A stretch of DNA of 6,530 nucleotides from an uncultured Bacilli bacterium (GTDB taxonomy: Bacteria > Bacillota_I > Bacilli_A > RF39 > UBA660). The stretch is taken from positions 1-6,530 of the forward strand of contig CALVQZ010000051.1 of the NCBI GenBank assembly GCA_944358275.1. Direction: 5' to 3'. A program made the position numbers and the translations under genes. Under the pieces are notes generated by a model. That model ran no database searches and was not told the DNA's origin. It saw only the letters and a program-made list of their open reading frames with translations. This document shows, piece by piece, positions 1-5,892 of this stretch. Within the stretch, counting starts at the first letter, position 1. Each line of letters starts with the position of its first letter.

Positions 1-124
1 TCTTTGATTCTTTTATTGTGTTAGTAATAGTTGGTACTGCTATTACTAATATTATTGCTAGTATTACTATTACTGCTAGTAATTCTACTAATGTAAATCC
101 TTTTTTCTCTCGTAATTTTTTCAT
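1..124 (-). CDS. Type IV pilin-like prepilin, N-terminal part (cut by window edge)
   Basis: The first 41 codons of a gene that runs out of the left edge. The product starts with a short basic leader (MKKLREKKG), then the class III signal motif G-FTLVE, then an unbroken hydrophobic helix of about 22 residues (LLAVIVILAI...VIAVP). This is the prepilin cleavage/methylation signature: a prepilin peptidase cuts between Gly9 and Phe10, the new N-terminal Phe is usually methylated, and Glu5 of the mature chain (Glu14 here) guides assembly of the fibre. Proteins of this type are major or minor pilins, ComG-type competence pseudopilins or secretion pseudopilins; the part that would tell them apart lies outside the window. 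The ATG is preceded by AAAGGAG at a 9-nt spacing, which fixes the start. The following Pro-Thr-Ile-Thr-Asn segment is typical of Gram-positive pseudopilins. Confidence 0.9.
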   Translation of the reverse strand, partial: MKKLREKKGFTLVELLAVIVILAIILVIAVPTITNTIKESK

Positions 125-133
125 AAAATTAAA

Positions 134-140
134 CTCCTTT
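134..140 (-). promoter_or_regulatory. Ribosome binding site of the pilin-like gene
   Basis: AAAGGAG on the minus strand, 9 nt before the ATG. It is a near-perfect Shine-Dalgarno site and shows that the short pilin-like reading frame at the window edge is a real gene start. Confidence 0.85.
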
Positions 141-155
141 CTATCTTCTATTTTT

Positions 156-164
156 AGTATATCA
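156..164 (-). promoter_or_regulatory. Extended -10 promoter of the pilin-like gene
   Basis: The minus strand reads TGATATACT, an extended -10 element (TGn followed by TATACT, one base from TATAAT). No convincing -35 box is seen 16-18 bp upstream, which fits an extended -10 promoter. Transcription would begin near position 149 and give a leader of about 25 nt that contains the AAAGGAG site. The same nine bases occur in the promoter at 5904-5912. Confidence 0.55.
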
Positions 165-248
165 TACTTTACTTGTTTTTTGCATTAGTTTTTTATAAAT
201 TTTTTGTTTTATTTTTATATTTTTTAACTCAAATATAACTTTCCTTAT

Positions 249-282
249 AAAAAAATAAATACAACCTAATTTGATTGCATTT
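249..282 (-). terminator. Rho-independent terminator after the L,D-transpeptidase gene
   Basis: On the minus strand a 10-bp stem (AAATGCAATC pairing with GGTTGTATTT through two G-U pairs) encloses a 6-nt loop and is followed by A and seven T residues. It begins 12 nt after the transpeptidase stop codon. It separates that gene from the pilin-like gene, which has its own promoter further on. Confidence 0.8.
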
Positions 283-294
283 ATCTTATATATT

Positions 295-1530
295 TTATCT
301 TTGAACTAAAACTTTAGTTCCAACAGATACTGTTTCATATATCTCATCAGCAATTTCAGGTGGTATATTTATACAACCATGACTACCATTATACTTATAA
401 TCTTCTTTTCCAAATTCACTTCTCCAAGAAGCATCATGTAATCCTTCACCGCCATTATATGGCATCCAATATTCTACGAATGAATTATTCATCAAGTACG
501 TTTTTCTTTCTTTATAGTAAATTTTAAATAATCCTTTATCTGATGGTGTTGTATCTTTACCTGTTGTTACAGGTGTCATGTAGCATAATTCATCATTATT
601 ATACAAATATAATTTTTGTTCTCCAATATCTACTACTACAAAAATATCATCTAACTTTTCTGTATAATTTTTATTTATAAAACCAAAATTATAATCATTT
701 GTAAGAATTAAATACCAATCTTTATATTCTTCTAGTACTCTTACACTTTCTTTTTCTTCTAATCCTGAAATTATTTCATAATCTGTACTATCACCATTTC
801 TAATATTTAGTCCTGTAGTCGCATATACTATTTTCTTTACATCTAAATTAGTCATATTTAAGTTCTCATACTCATCATTTATTCTTTCTAATAAAGATAT
901 AACATAATCACCATGAACATACCCTATAACACCATTATGTTTTACTAATAACCATCCATTATCTACTTTAGCTATCACTTGTAATTCAGTATTTTCTTCA
1001 AATGTAGTTATTATTTGTGCCTCAGTAGTAGGTTCATATCTAAAATTTAAAGCTGTTTTAGTAAGTGCTATATCGTTATAAAAGGTATGTTTATAATCAT
1101 CTTTATATACTTCATCTGTATATTCTAAATAATCACGATGTATATATCCTATTTGATTATTATACTTAACTAGATCCCAGTTATTATCACAAGATAATAT
1201 TTTTATTGCAGTTTCATTTTCTTTTAGTTCACCTATTTTTAAAGACTTTGTAGTATTACTTGATCTAATATTTACATTTGTAGTCGCACAAACTACAGCA
1301 TATGTCACTTTAGGTTCTTCTATAATAGGCATTGTCGTTTCAACCACATATGTTTCTTTTGTCTCAATAGTTGATGGTACGCTTTCTTGATATGATGTTG
1401 TAAAATCATCTTGTGGTAATTCTTGTAGTAATTCATTTTCTTTAAACAAATCTTTTAGGTTGTATTTACATGCTGAAAGCATCATACTTAAAACTGTTAA
1501 ATATGCTATTACTTTTTTTCTATTTCTCAT
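295..1530 (-). CDS. Lipoprotein L,D-transpeptidase with three SH3b domains
   Basis: A 411-residue exported cell-wall enzyme. Residues 1-21 form a lipoprotein signal peptide: basic RNRKK, a hydrophobic stretch, then the lipobox LSAC with Cys21 as the lipidated residue. A Thr/Glu-rich linker follows (about 40-75), then three bacterial SH3 domains (about 76-136, 153-212 and 234-291), each with the N[IF]R and W..V..N..GY[IV]/GF pattern. The C-terminal YkuD domain (about 295-411) keeps the catalytic signature, with His365, then SHGC with His384 and nucleophile Cys386. YkuD enzymes cleave an acyl-donor stem peptide and form 3-3 peptidoglycan crosslinks or attach other groups; the SH3b domains probably bind the wall. 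A longer frame to a GTG at 1551 exists. It is rejected because the -10 box and predicted transcript start lie at or beyond that GTG, while the ATG at 1530 has a ribosome binding site. The gene stands alone between its own promoter and terminator. The family is certain; the precise reaction is inferred. Confidence 0.93.
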   Translation of the reverse strand: MRNRKKVIAYLTVLSMMLSACKYNLKDLFKENELLQELPQDDFTTSYQESVPSTIETKETYVVETTMPIIEEPKVTYAVVCATTNVNIRSSNTTKSLKIGELKENETAIKILSCDNNWDLVKYNNQIGYIHRDYLEYTDEVYKDDYKHTFYNDIALTKTALNFRYEPTTEAQIITTFEENTELQVIAKVDNGWLLVKHNGVIGYVHGDYVISLLERINDEYENLNMTNLDVKKIVYATTGLNIRNGDSTDYEIISGLEEKESVRVLEEYKDWYLILTNDYNFGFINKNYTEKLDDIFVVVDIGEQKLYLYNNDELCYMTPVTTGKDTTPSDKGLFKIYYKERKTYLMNNSFVEYWMPYNGGEGLHDASWRSEFGKEDYKYNGSHGCINIPPEIADEIYETVSVGTKVLVQR

Positions 1531-1536
1531 ATAATT

Positions 1537-1543
1537 CACCCTC
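1537..1543 (-). promoter_or_regulatory. Ribosome binding site that sets the transpeptidase start
   Basis: GAGGGTG on the minus strand, 6 nt before the ATG at 1530. It lies inside the longer GTG-initiated frame, which supports initiation at the internal ATG that directly precedes the lipoprotein signal peptide. Confidence 0.7.
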
Positions 1544-1552
1544 TTACACACT

Positions 1553-1580
1553 ATTATATTTAATATTGAATTTAAGTCAA
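1553..1580 (-). promoter_or_regulatory. Near-consensus sigma-A promoter of the transpeptidase gene
   Basis: On the minus strand TTGACT (-35, five of six consensus bases, 1575-1580) and a perfect TATAAT (-10, 1553-1558) are 16 bp apart. Transcription should start around 1545-1546, giving a leader of about 15 nt that just holds the GAGGGTG site. This is the best housekeeping promoter in the window, so the transpeptidase is probably expressed independently of murI upstream. Confidence 0.85.
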
Positions 1581-1581
1581 C

Positions 1582-1614
1582 AAAATAAAAAAGAATTATA
1601 AATCTATAAATCTT
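1582..1614 (-). terminator. Weak candidate terminator at the end of murI
   Basis: The last codons of murI and the bases after its stop can form AAGA-U-UUAUA / UAUAA-U-UCUU: nine pairs with one U-U mismatch around a GAUU tetraloop, followed by UUUUAUUUU. The stem is almost all A-U, so it is weak, but the position is right: just before the -35 box of the next gene. Confidence 0.4.
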
Positions 1615-2324
1615 CCTTCTTTACTCATAATCTTCATACATAATTTATTAAATTGTAAAACATCCCCAGTAGTATATATTTCAACACTAGATTTATTACA
1701 ATTATCTAAATATCTAGATATTTCAACTACTACACCATCTGAACTATTTATAATAACTACATCTTTGTCTATTTCTTTTTCTATAATTTTATAATGAGTA
1801 CATCCAAGAATAATAGAATCTATATCTTTATATGGATTTAAGTATTCAGCTAAAACATTTTTTACAGATACTCCATTTTCTATAAGAGGTACTAGTTTTT
1901 GTGCAGCAAGTGAATATACTTTAATATTTTTATCTATTTCTTTTATTTTATTTTCATATATGTTTGACTCTATTGTCTTAGTTGTTGCAAGTATGAGTAC
2001 TTTCTTTTTATTTGTCTTAATAAAAGAAGATACTGTACTATCAACTACTCCTATAAGTACTATATCATTATATTTTTCTTTTAATAAAGAAAAAACATTT
2101 GAACATATCGTATTACATGCAATTACAATATGTTTTATATCTCTTTTTATAAAATAATCTATTATTCTTGATGCATAGCTATATAACTCTTCTTTAGTCT
2201 TTTCTCCATATGGAGAATTCTTATTATCACCTATATATACATATTCATTATCAGGGTACTTATCATATATTTCCTTAAGTACAGTAAGTCCACCTACACC
2301 TGAATCAAATATTCCTACTCTCAT
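1596..2324 (-). CDS. murI: Glutamate racemase
   Basis: A 242-residue cytoplasmic enzyme that interconverts L- and D-glutamate without a cofactor, supplying the D-Glu that MurD adds to the peptidoglycan precursor. The family motifs are in order: GIFDSGVGGLTV at 4-15 (Asp7, Ser8 at the active site), N-SPYG at 36-40, the first catalytic cysteine Cys70 in ACNT, and the second, Cys175, in GCTHY with His177. The residues after the first Cys are ACNTIC rather than the commoner ACNTAS/ACNTAT. Length is slightly below the usual 255-270. Three in-frame ATG codons are available. The one at 2324 is chosen because AAGGA lies 9 nt upstream, whereas it directly abuts the ATG at 2333. The gene overlaps the end of uvrC by 20 bp, so the two are co-transcribed and probably translationally coupled. 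Confidence 0.93.
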   Translation of the reverse strand: MRVGIFDSGVGGLTVLKEIYDKYPDNEYVYIGDNKNSPYGEKTKEELYSYASRIIDYFIKRDIKHIVIACNTICSNVFSLLKEKYNDIVLIGVVDSTVSSFIKTNKKKVLILATTKTIESNIYENKIKEIDKNIKVYSLAAQKLVPLIENGVSVKNVLAEYLNPYKDIDSIILGCTHYKIIEKEIDKDVVIINSSDGVVVEISRYLDNCNKSSVEIYTTGDVLQFNKLCMKIMSKEGRFIDL

Positions 2325-4080
2325 CTTCATCATTCCTTAAAAATTCATATAAATTATACGCAATATCATCTGGTAATATTTCTTTTAACTCTTCTAATGA
2401 TGCTTCTTTCATCTTCTTCATACTCGAATATTTCTTTAAAAGTGTATTTTTCCTTTTCTCACCAATTCCTGGTATATCATCAAGCAAACTTGAAAATGCT
2501 CCTTTACTTCTTATATCTTTGTGATATCTAATCGTATAATTATGTACTTCATCTTGTATTCTTTCTAGCATATGAAATAAATTAGAAGTTTTATCTATTT
2601 CATATATCTTATTGTTATATAGAATATTACTAGTTCTATGCTTATCATTTTTAACAAGTCCACATATTGGAATATCAAGATTAAGACTACTTAAAACTTC
2701 TTCTGCTGCTGTAATTTGTGCTTTACCACCATCTACTATAATTAAATCGGGTCTTTCTAAATTATCCATTAAAACTCTATAATATCTTCTATATATTACT
2801 TCTTTCATAATATGAAAATCATCGTGATGTTCACTTGTTATTTTATATTTCCTATAATTATTTTTATCTGGAAGTCCTAAAGTAAAAGTTACCATTCCAC
2901 TTACTGAGTATGTTCCAAATAGATGCGAATTATCAAATGCTTCTATTTTATTAGCTGAAGATATATTAAGTAAATTTTTTAATTCTATACACGCATTTAA
3001 TGCATTCTCATCGTTTTTCTTTATTAACTCAAATTTTTCCTTCAATATATTTAATGCATTTTTATTAGCCATTTCTACTAATTCTTTTTTCTTACCCTTC
3101 TTTGGTTTATATACATTGATATTTAAAACTTGATTTATTAAAGTATCATCTAATATATCTGGAATAAGTATTTCTTTTGGTTTTATATTATTTTTATCAT
3201 AAAAACTAGAAATATATAAAGTTAAATCTTCAACTTCATCTGTTATTATAGGATATATACTAGACTTTCTTTCTACTAATTTTCCACCTCTTAAAAATAA
3301 TACTTGTATAGATAAATAACCTTTATATATAGCATATCCGAATATATCTCTATCAACATTATCATTTAAATCTATAAGTTGTCTTCTTAATGTTATACTT
3401 ATAAATTCTTTTAATTCTTTTAGTTCCTTTGCTTTTTCAAAATTTAACTTTTGAATACATTCTTCCATTTTCCTATTTATTTTATCTAATACAACACTAT
3501 CATCACCCTTTAAAAATCTAGTTATTTCATCAGTCATCATTCTTTTTTTATCATCATCTATATTATGTATACAATAACCTAAACACTCACCTATATGATA
3601 ATACAAACACTCTTTCTTAGGCATATTAACACATTTTCTTAAAGGATATAATCTATTTAATAACTCTATTGTCTTTCTTGCTGCAGTTACATTAGGATAT
3701 GGTCCATATAATTTTACATTCTTTCTTTTTAACTTATTTGGTCTTACTATAATTAACCTAGGCACTTTCTCATCAGTAAGTTCTATGTATGGATAACTCT
3801 TATCATCTTTTAATAATATGTTATATTTTGGAGAATGTTCTTTAATTAAATTTATTTCAAGAAGCAATGACTCTAATTCTGAGTTAGTTATAATGTACTC
3901 AAAATCAGTAATATTACTTACCAATACCGCTGTTTTACCCGTATGACTACTCTTAAAATATGAATTTACTCTATTTTTTAAATTTTTAGCTTTTCCAACA
4001 TAGATAATTATGCCATTTTTATCTTTCATAAGATAACATCCAGGCTTATTAGGCAAAAGTTGTAATTTCTCATTAAGCAT
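2305..4080 (-). CDS. uvrC: UvrABC excinuclease subunit C
   Basis: A 591-residue, full-length UvrC, the nuclease of nucleotide excision repair that cuts on both sides of a lesion after loading by UvrA and UvrB. The N-terminal GIY-YIG domain makes the 3' cut (GCY at 14-16, YVG at 27-29, Arg37, Glu75). A four-cysteine cluster (Cys150, 158, 166, 170) matches the known UvrC Fe-S site. The UVR motif for contact with UvrB is at about 203-228. The RNase H-like domain making the 5' cut has Asp383 (AFDNSH), Asp450 (IIVDGG) and His513 (DEVHNYTIRYH). Two helix-hairpin-helix units follow (533-551 with DIPGIG, and about 560-580). A frame starting at GTG 4089 exists, but that GTG is part of the ribosome binding site, so the ATG at 4080 is used. 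UvrA and UvrB are not in the window. The TGA stop shows TGA is not read as tryptophan. Confidence 0.97.
   Translation of the reverse strand: MLNEKLQLLPNKPGCYLMKDKNGIIIYVGKAKNLKNRVNSYFKSSHTGKTAVLVSNITDFEYIITNSELESLLLEINLIKEHSPKYNILLKDDKSYPYIELTDEKVPRLIIVRPNKLKRKNVKLYGPYPNVTAARKTIELLNRLYPLRKCVNMPKKECLYYHIGECLGYCIHNIDDDKKRMMTDEITRFLKGDDSVVLDKINRKMEECIQKLNFEKAKELKELKEFISITLRRQLIDLNDNVDRDIFGYAIYKGYLSIQVLFLRGGKLVERKSSIYPIITDEVEDLTLYISSFYDKNNIKPKEILIPDILDDTLINQVLNINVYKPKKGKKKELVEMANKNALNILKEKFELIKKNDENALNACIELKNLLNISSANKIEAFDNSHLFGTYSVSGMVTFTLGLPDKNNYRKYKITSEHHDDFHIMKEVIYRRYYRVLMDNLERPDLIIVDGGKAQITAAEEVLSSLNLDIPICGLVKNDKHRTSNILYNNKIYEIDKTSNLFHMLERIQDEVHNYTIRYHKDIRSKGAFSSLLDDIPGIGEKRKNTLLKKYSSMKKMKEASLEELKEILPDDIAYNLYEFLRNDEDESRNI
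2334..2338 (-). promoter_or_regulatory. Ribosome binding site of murI inside uvrC
   Basis: AAGGA on the minus strand lies within the last codons of uvrC. It abuts the first ATG, is 3 nt from the second and 9 nt from the third (2324), so it selects the third. Its location implies that ribosomes ending uvrC help to start murI. Confidence 0.65.
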
Positions 4081-4086
4081 AAATAT

Positions 4087-4095
4087 CACCTTCCT
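4087..4095 (-). promoter_or_regulatory. Ribosome binding site that sets the uvrC start
   Basis: AGGAAGGTG on the minus strand, 6 nt before the ATG at 4080. Its last three bases are the GTG that begins the longest possible frame, so that GTG is not the start. Confidence 0.8.
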
Positions 4096-4096
4096 A

Positions 4097-4102
4097 ATTA
4101 TA
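4097..4102 (-). promoter_or_regulatory. Candidate -10 box of the uvrC-murI operon
   Basis: A perfect TATAAT lies just upstream of the uvrC ribosome binding site. The -35 region 17 bp away (TGGTAT) is poor. Initiation near 4090 would leave a leader of only about 10 nt that still keeps AAGGTG. The box lies after both terminator hairpins of the upstream cluster, where a new promoter is needed. Moderate confidence, because the leader is so short. Confidence 0.45.
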
Positions 4103-4113
4103 CACTTATATAG

Positions 4114-4138
4114 AAAAAAATACCATATTTAGTATTTT
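4114..4138 (-). terminator. Second terminator before uvrC
   Basis: On the minus strand AAAATACT pairs with GGTATTTT (8 bp, one G-U at the loop side) around a 6-nt loop, and the T tract overlapping the stem ends in seven T. It follows the hairpin at 4148-4192 and looks like a backup terminator. It could instead affect the uvrC promoter region. Confidence 0.5.
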
Positions 4139-4147
4139 ATAATGTAG

Positions 4148-4192
4148 AAAAAGAAATGAAAGCACCATATTTTAATTATTATGATGTTTCAT
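4148..4192 (-). terminator. Main terminator of the 49/450/36-residue gene cluster
   Basis: On the minus strand a 13-bp stem (ATGAAACATCATA pairing with TATGGTG-C-TTTCAT, with one bulged C and one G-U) encloses a 10-nt A/T loop and is followed by TTCTTTTT. It begins 18 nt after the stop of the 36-residue ORF, which supports that ORF as the last gene of a transcript. Confidence 0.75.
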
Positions 4193-4210
4193 ATTTGATA
4201 CATATTTATC

Positions 4211-4321
4211 TTAACGACTTTTTGTTTCCTTATCTAAATCTGCTATTTGTGATGCTGTAAAGTTAGCATCAAGAGTACCTTCTTGCTCTTCATTTTGAAA
4301 CTTTTTATTTTCATCAAACAT
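4211..4321 (-). CDS. Small hypothetical protein (36 residues)
   Basis: An intact short ORF encoding MFDENKKFQ...KETKSR. It is strongly charged, with many Asp, Glu and Lys, and has no Cys, no signal peptide and no membrane segment. I do not recognise it. The case for a real gene is the context. An AGAAGG ribosome binding site lies 8 nt before the ATG, an extended -10 promoter candidate lies upstream, and a strong hairpin terminator begins 18 nt after the stop. It follows the 450-residue gene by 67 bp with no terminator between them, so it may share that transcript. The composition suggests a soluble, perhaps partly helical, peptide. It could also be a decayed fragment of a longer protein. Confidence 0.55.
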   Translation of the reverse strand: MFDENKKFQNEEQEGTLDANFTASQIADLDKETKSR

Positions 4322-4354
4322 TTTTCTAACCTTCTTTAGTATCAAGTATCTTTT

Positions 4355-4363
4355 ATAATAGCA
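4355..4363 (-). promoter_or_regulatory. Candidate extended -10 promoter of the 36-residue ORF
   Basis: The minus strand reads TGCTATTAT, an extended -10 with one mismatch to TATAAT. A partial -35 (TAGACG, 4380-4385) is 19 bp away, longer than usual. If used, transcription starts near 4348, after the 450-residue gene, allowing separate expression of the small ORF. Confidence 0.35.
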
Positions 4364-4388
4364 TTTTTTTCTTATATTTCGTCTATAT

Positions 4389-5741
4389 TTAGCACACCAT
4401 ATTTTTATTTACAAGTTCAATAAATAACCAAAAAGAATCATCAACTGAATTACTAGAACATTCATTTTCTATTACTATTTTTTCTAATAAACTATCTATT
4501 TCATCATCCTTAACCATCAATTTTAAATTATTTCTTGCATTCTTTTCATTTGTAAACGAACTATAATCTCCTTCTTTTATACCAGAAAGTGCTTTACAAA
4601 GTTGAACTACATCATATTTTCTTATAGTTTCAACAGAAGCATTAACTAATGCTGTTTTCATCTCTTCATACATTAGTTTTCTCATTATTACAGGAGTTAT
4701 TTTGCTATTTATCATTAATTCTCTTATTCTATTTTTTCTTGGAAATATTCTATAATCTCCTTCTTTAGAAAACATTTTAAATAAACGAATTGCATATTCT
4801 TCACTTTTAGTTTTAGATATAGTAATATATGCATAATCAAATACTTCTTTTTGTTCTTCTGTTATTTTTATATCTATTTTTTCATTAAAAACCATTTTTT
4901 TAATCTTTTCAATTTCTGCTTTTGAAACTTCAGTTTCTAATAATCTATATTGATTAGAAAAATCTTTTAATGAAAATTTCATATTTAATATAGATTGTAA
5001 TGTTGAAACTGTCCATTTATAATTAGCCATTTCAATAAACACATTGCTTAAATTTCTAGATTCAATAAACTTATTTATTCCAATACCTTTTTCAAATACA
5101 TCATTGTACAATTTATCGATATATCTTATTAACCCAATATAACTTACTTCTTCTAATTTTTTTTCTAAATATTGCTTATTTATATAGTCAGATACAATTT
5201 CTGCTACTACCATATTGTACGATAAATAACCATCACATATAAAAGAAATATTACCATTTGTGTACATAAAAGGATTTGTAGTTAATAAACCCTCTTTAAT
5301 ATTATTATTCCCTTCAACAAATTTTCTTATCTTTTCAGCACTCAATATGTCATCAACAATAACTATTACATCATCTATTCTAGTAGTATTTGAAACCTTA
5401 GTAACATGTGAAATATTATTAGTAGATAAAAATGTTAATAATTCGCATACTCCATTATATATATGTGCTTTATCTAATGGAATATATATTTTAATTTTAT
5501 TATAGTTTGCCTTTTTCCCAAATGAAGAAAAATAACACCATGATTTTTTTTGTACGATATCCATTTTAGGTGATGTAATAAAATCTTTTTGCAATAATTT
5601 AACATAATGTGAAACATCTTCTTTTTTTGTATTTATATTTATTAAATTAGAATAAACTAAGTTAGGATCAACAATAATTTCATTTTTAATGATTTCTACT
5701 ATAAGTTGTAAAAATGATTCAATTATTTCTATTCTATTCAC
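4389..5741 (-). CDS. Uncharacterised 450-residue protein, possible HopA1-like central domain
   Basis: A complete cytoplasmic protein with no signal peptide or membrane segment; I cannot name it with confidence. Three regions are visible: a helical N-terminal part (1-60), a mixed alpha/beta part (about 75-190) and a long Lys/Glu-rich helical part (190-450). The central part contains KIYIPLDKAHIYNG (84-97), a Lys115-x5-Arg121-x-Asp123-Asp124-V-I-V strand, TNPF at 155-158 and LSYN at 173-176. From memory this order (IY strand, K...R.DD.[IV].V, a P-F segment, an S-[YF] segment followed by a helix) recalls the HopA1 effector family, relatives of which act as lyases in some RiPP pathways. The similarity is weak and is an inference. 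The start is GTG at 5741 with no good ribosome binding site of its own. It overlaps the stop of the upstream 49-residue ORF (GTGAATAG), so translation is probably coupled. Similar unnamed proteins may be common in AT-rich gut Bacillota. Confidence 0.8.
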   Translation of the reverse strand: MNRIEIIESFLQLIVEIIKNEIIVDPNLVYSNLININTKKEDVSHYVKLLQKDFITSPKMDIVQKKSWCYFSSFGKKANYNKIKIYIPLDKAHIYNGVCELLTFLSTNNISHVTKVSNTTRIDDVIVIVDDILSAEKIRKFVEGNNNIKEGLLTTNPFMYTNGNISFICDGYLSYNMVVAEIVSDYINKQYLEKKLEEVSYIGLIRYIDKLYNDVFEKGIGINKFIESRNLSNVFIEMANYKWTVSTLQSILNMKFSLKDFSNQYRLLETEVSKAEIEKIKKMVFNEKIDIKITEEQKEVFDYAYITISKTKSEEYAIRLFKMFSKEGDYRIFPRKNRIRELMINSKITPVIMRKLMYEEMKTALVNASVETIRKYDVVQLCKALSGIKEGDYSSFTNEKNARNNLKLMVKDDEIDSLLEKIVIENECSSNSVDDSFWLFIELVNKNMVC

Positions 5742-5883
5742 TAACTATTTCTTTAACTTTTTTTACAATATTATCTAGTTCAATTGTATTTTCTATTGTT
5801 TCATTTTTTTCAACTTCATCATCATTAACATTAAGATATATAATTGTTTCAACCCCACCATTGTTTATTCTACTAATACTCAT
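5734..5883 (-). CDS. Small hypothetical protein (49 residues), coupled to the 450-residue gene
   Basis: A short ORF encoding MSISRINNGGVET...KEIVSE, acidic overall, with a predicted beta-like start (VETIIYLNV) and a helical, Glu/Lys-rich end (NIVKKVKEIV). It has no Cys, signal peptide or membrane segment, and I do not recognise it. Evidence for a real gene is strong: an AGGTGA ribosome binding site at 5889-5894 with 5-nt spacing, a well-formed promoter directly upstream, and a stop codon that overlaps the GTG of the next gene by 8 nt. It is thus the first gene of the cluster. Possible roles are a partner or antitoxin-like regulator of the large protein, a peptide substrate, or simply a coupling leader ORF; the sequence does not decide between them. 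Confidence 0.75.
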   Translation of the reverse strand: MSISRINNGGVETIIYLNVNDDEVEKNETIENTIELDNIVKKVKEIVSE

Positions 5884-5892
5884 ATATTTCAC

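Noticed and set aside
141..294. CRISPR array, tRNA or riboswitch in the AT-rich gaps
   Set aside because: No repeated spacer-repeat pattern, no cloverleaf with a CCA-like end and no riboswitch core that I can recognise; only promoters and terminators are supported.
1531..1551. Longer transpeptidase start at GTG 1551 (seven extra residues)
   Set aside because: The GTG sits directly next to the -10 box, upstream of the expected transcript start, and the extension would displace the lipoprotein signal peptide from the N-terminus.
1960..2157. Plus-strand open frame of 65 codons within murI
   Set aside because: It lies opposite a clear murI with all catalytic motifs and has no credible ribosome binding site; the hydrophobic translation is typical of an antisense shadow in AT-rich DNA.
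5260..5505. Plus-strand open frame of 81 codons within the 450-residue gene
   Set aside because: Antisense shadow of the coding strand, with no promoter or ribosome binding site and low-complexity hydrophobic content.
1596..5741. TGA read as tryptophan (Mycoplasma-type code) because of the extreme AT content
   Set aside because: uvrC ends at a TGA exactly where a complete UvrC should end, and the tryptophans seen are TGG with no in-frame TGA in the other genes.
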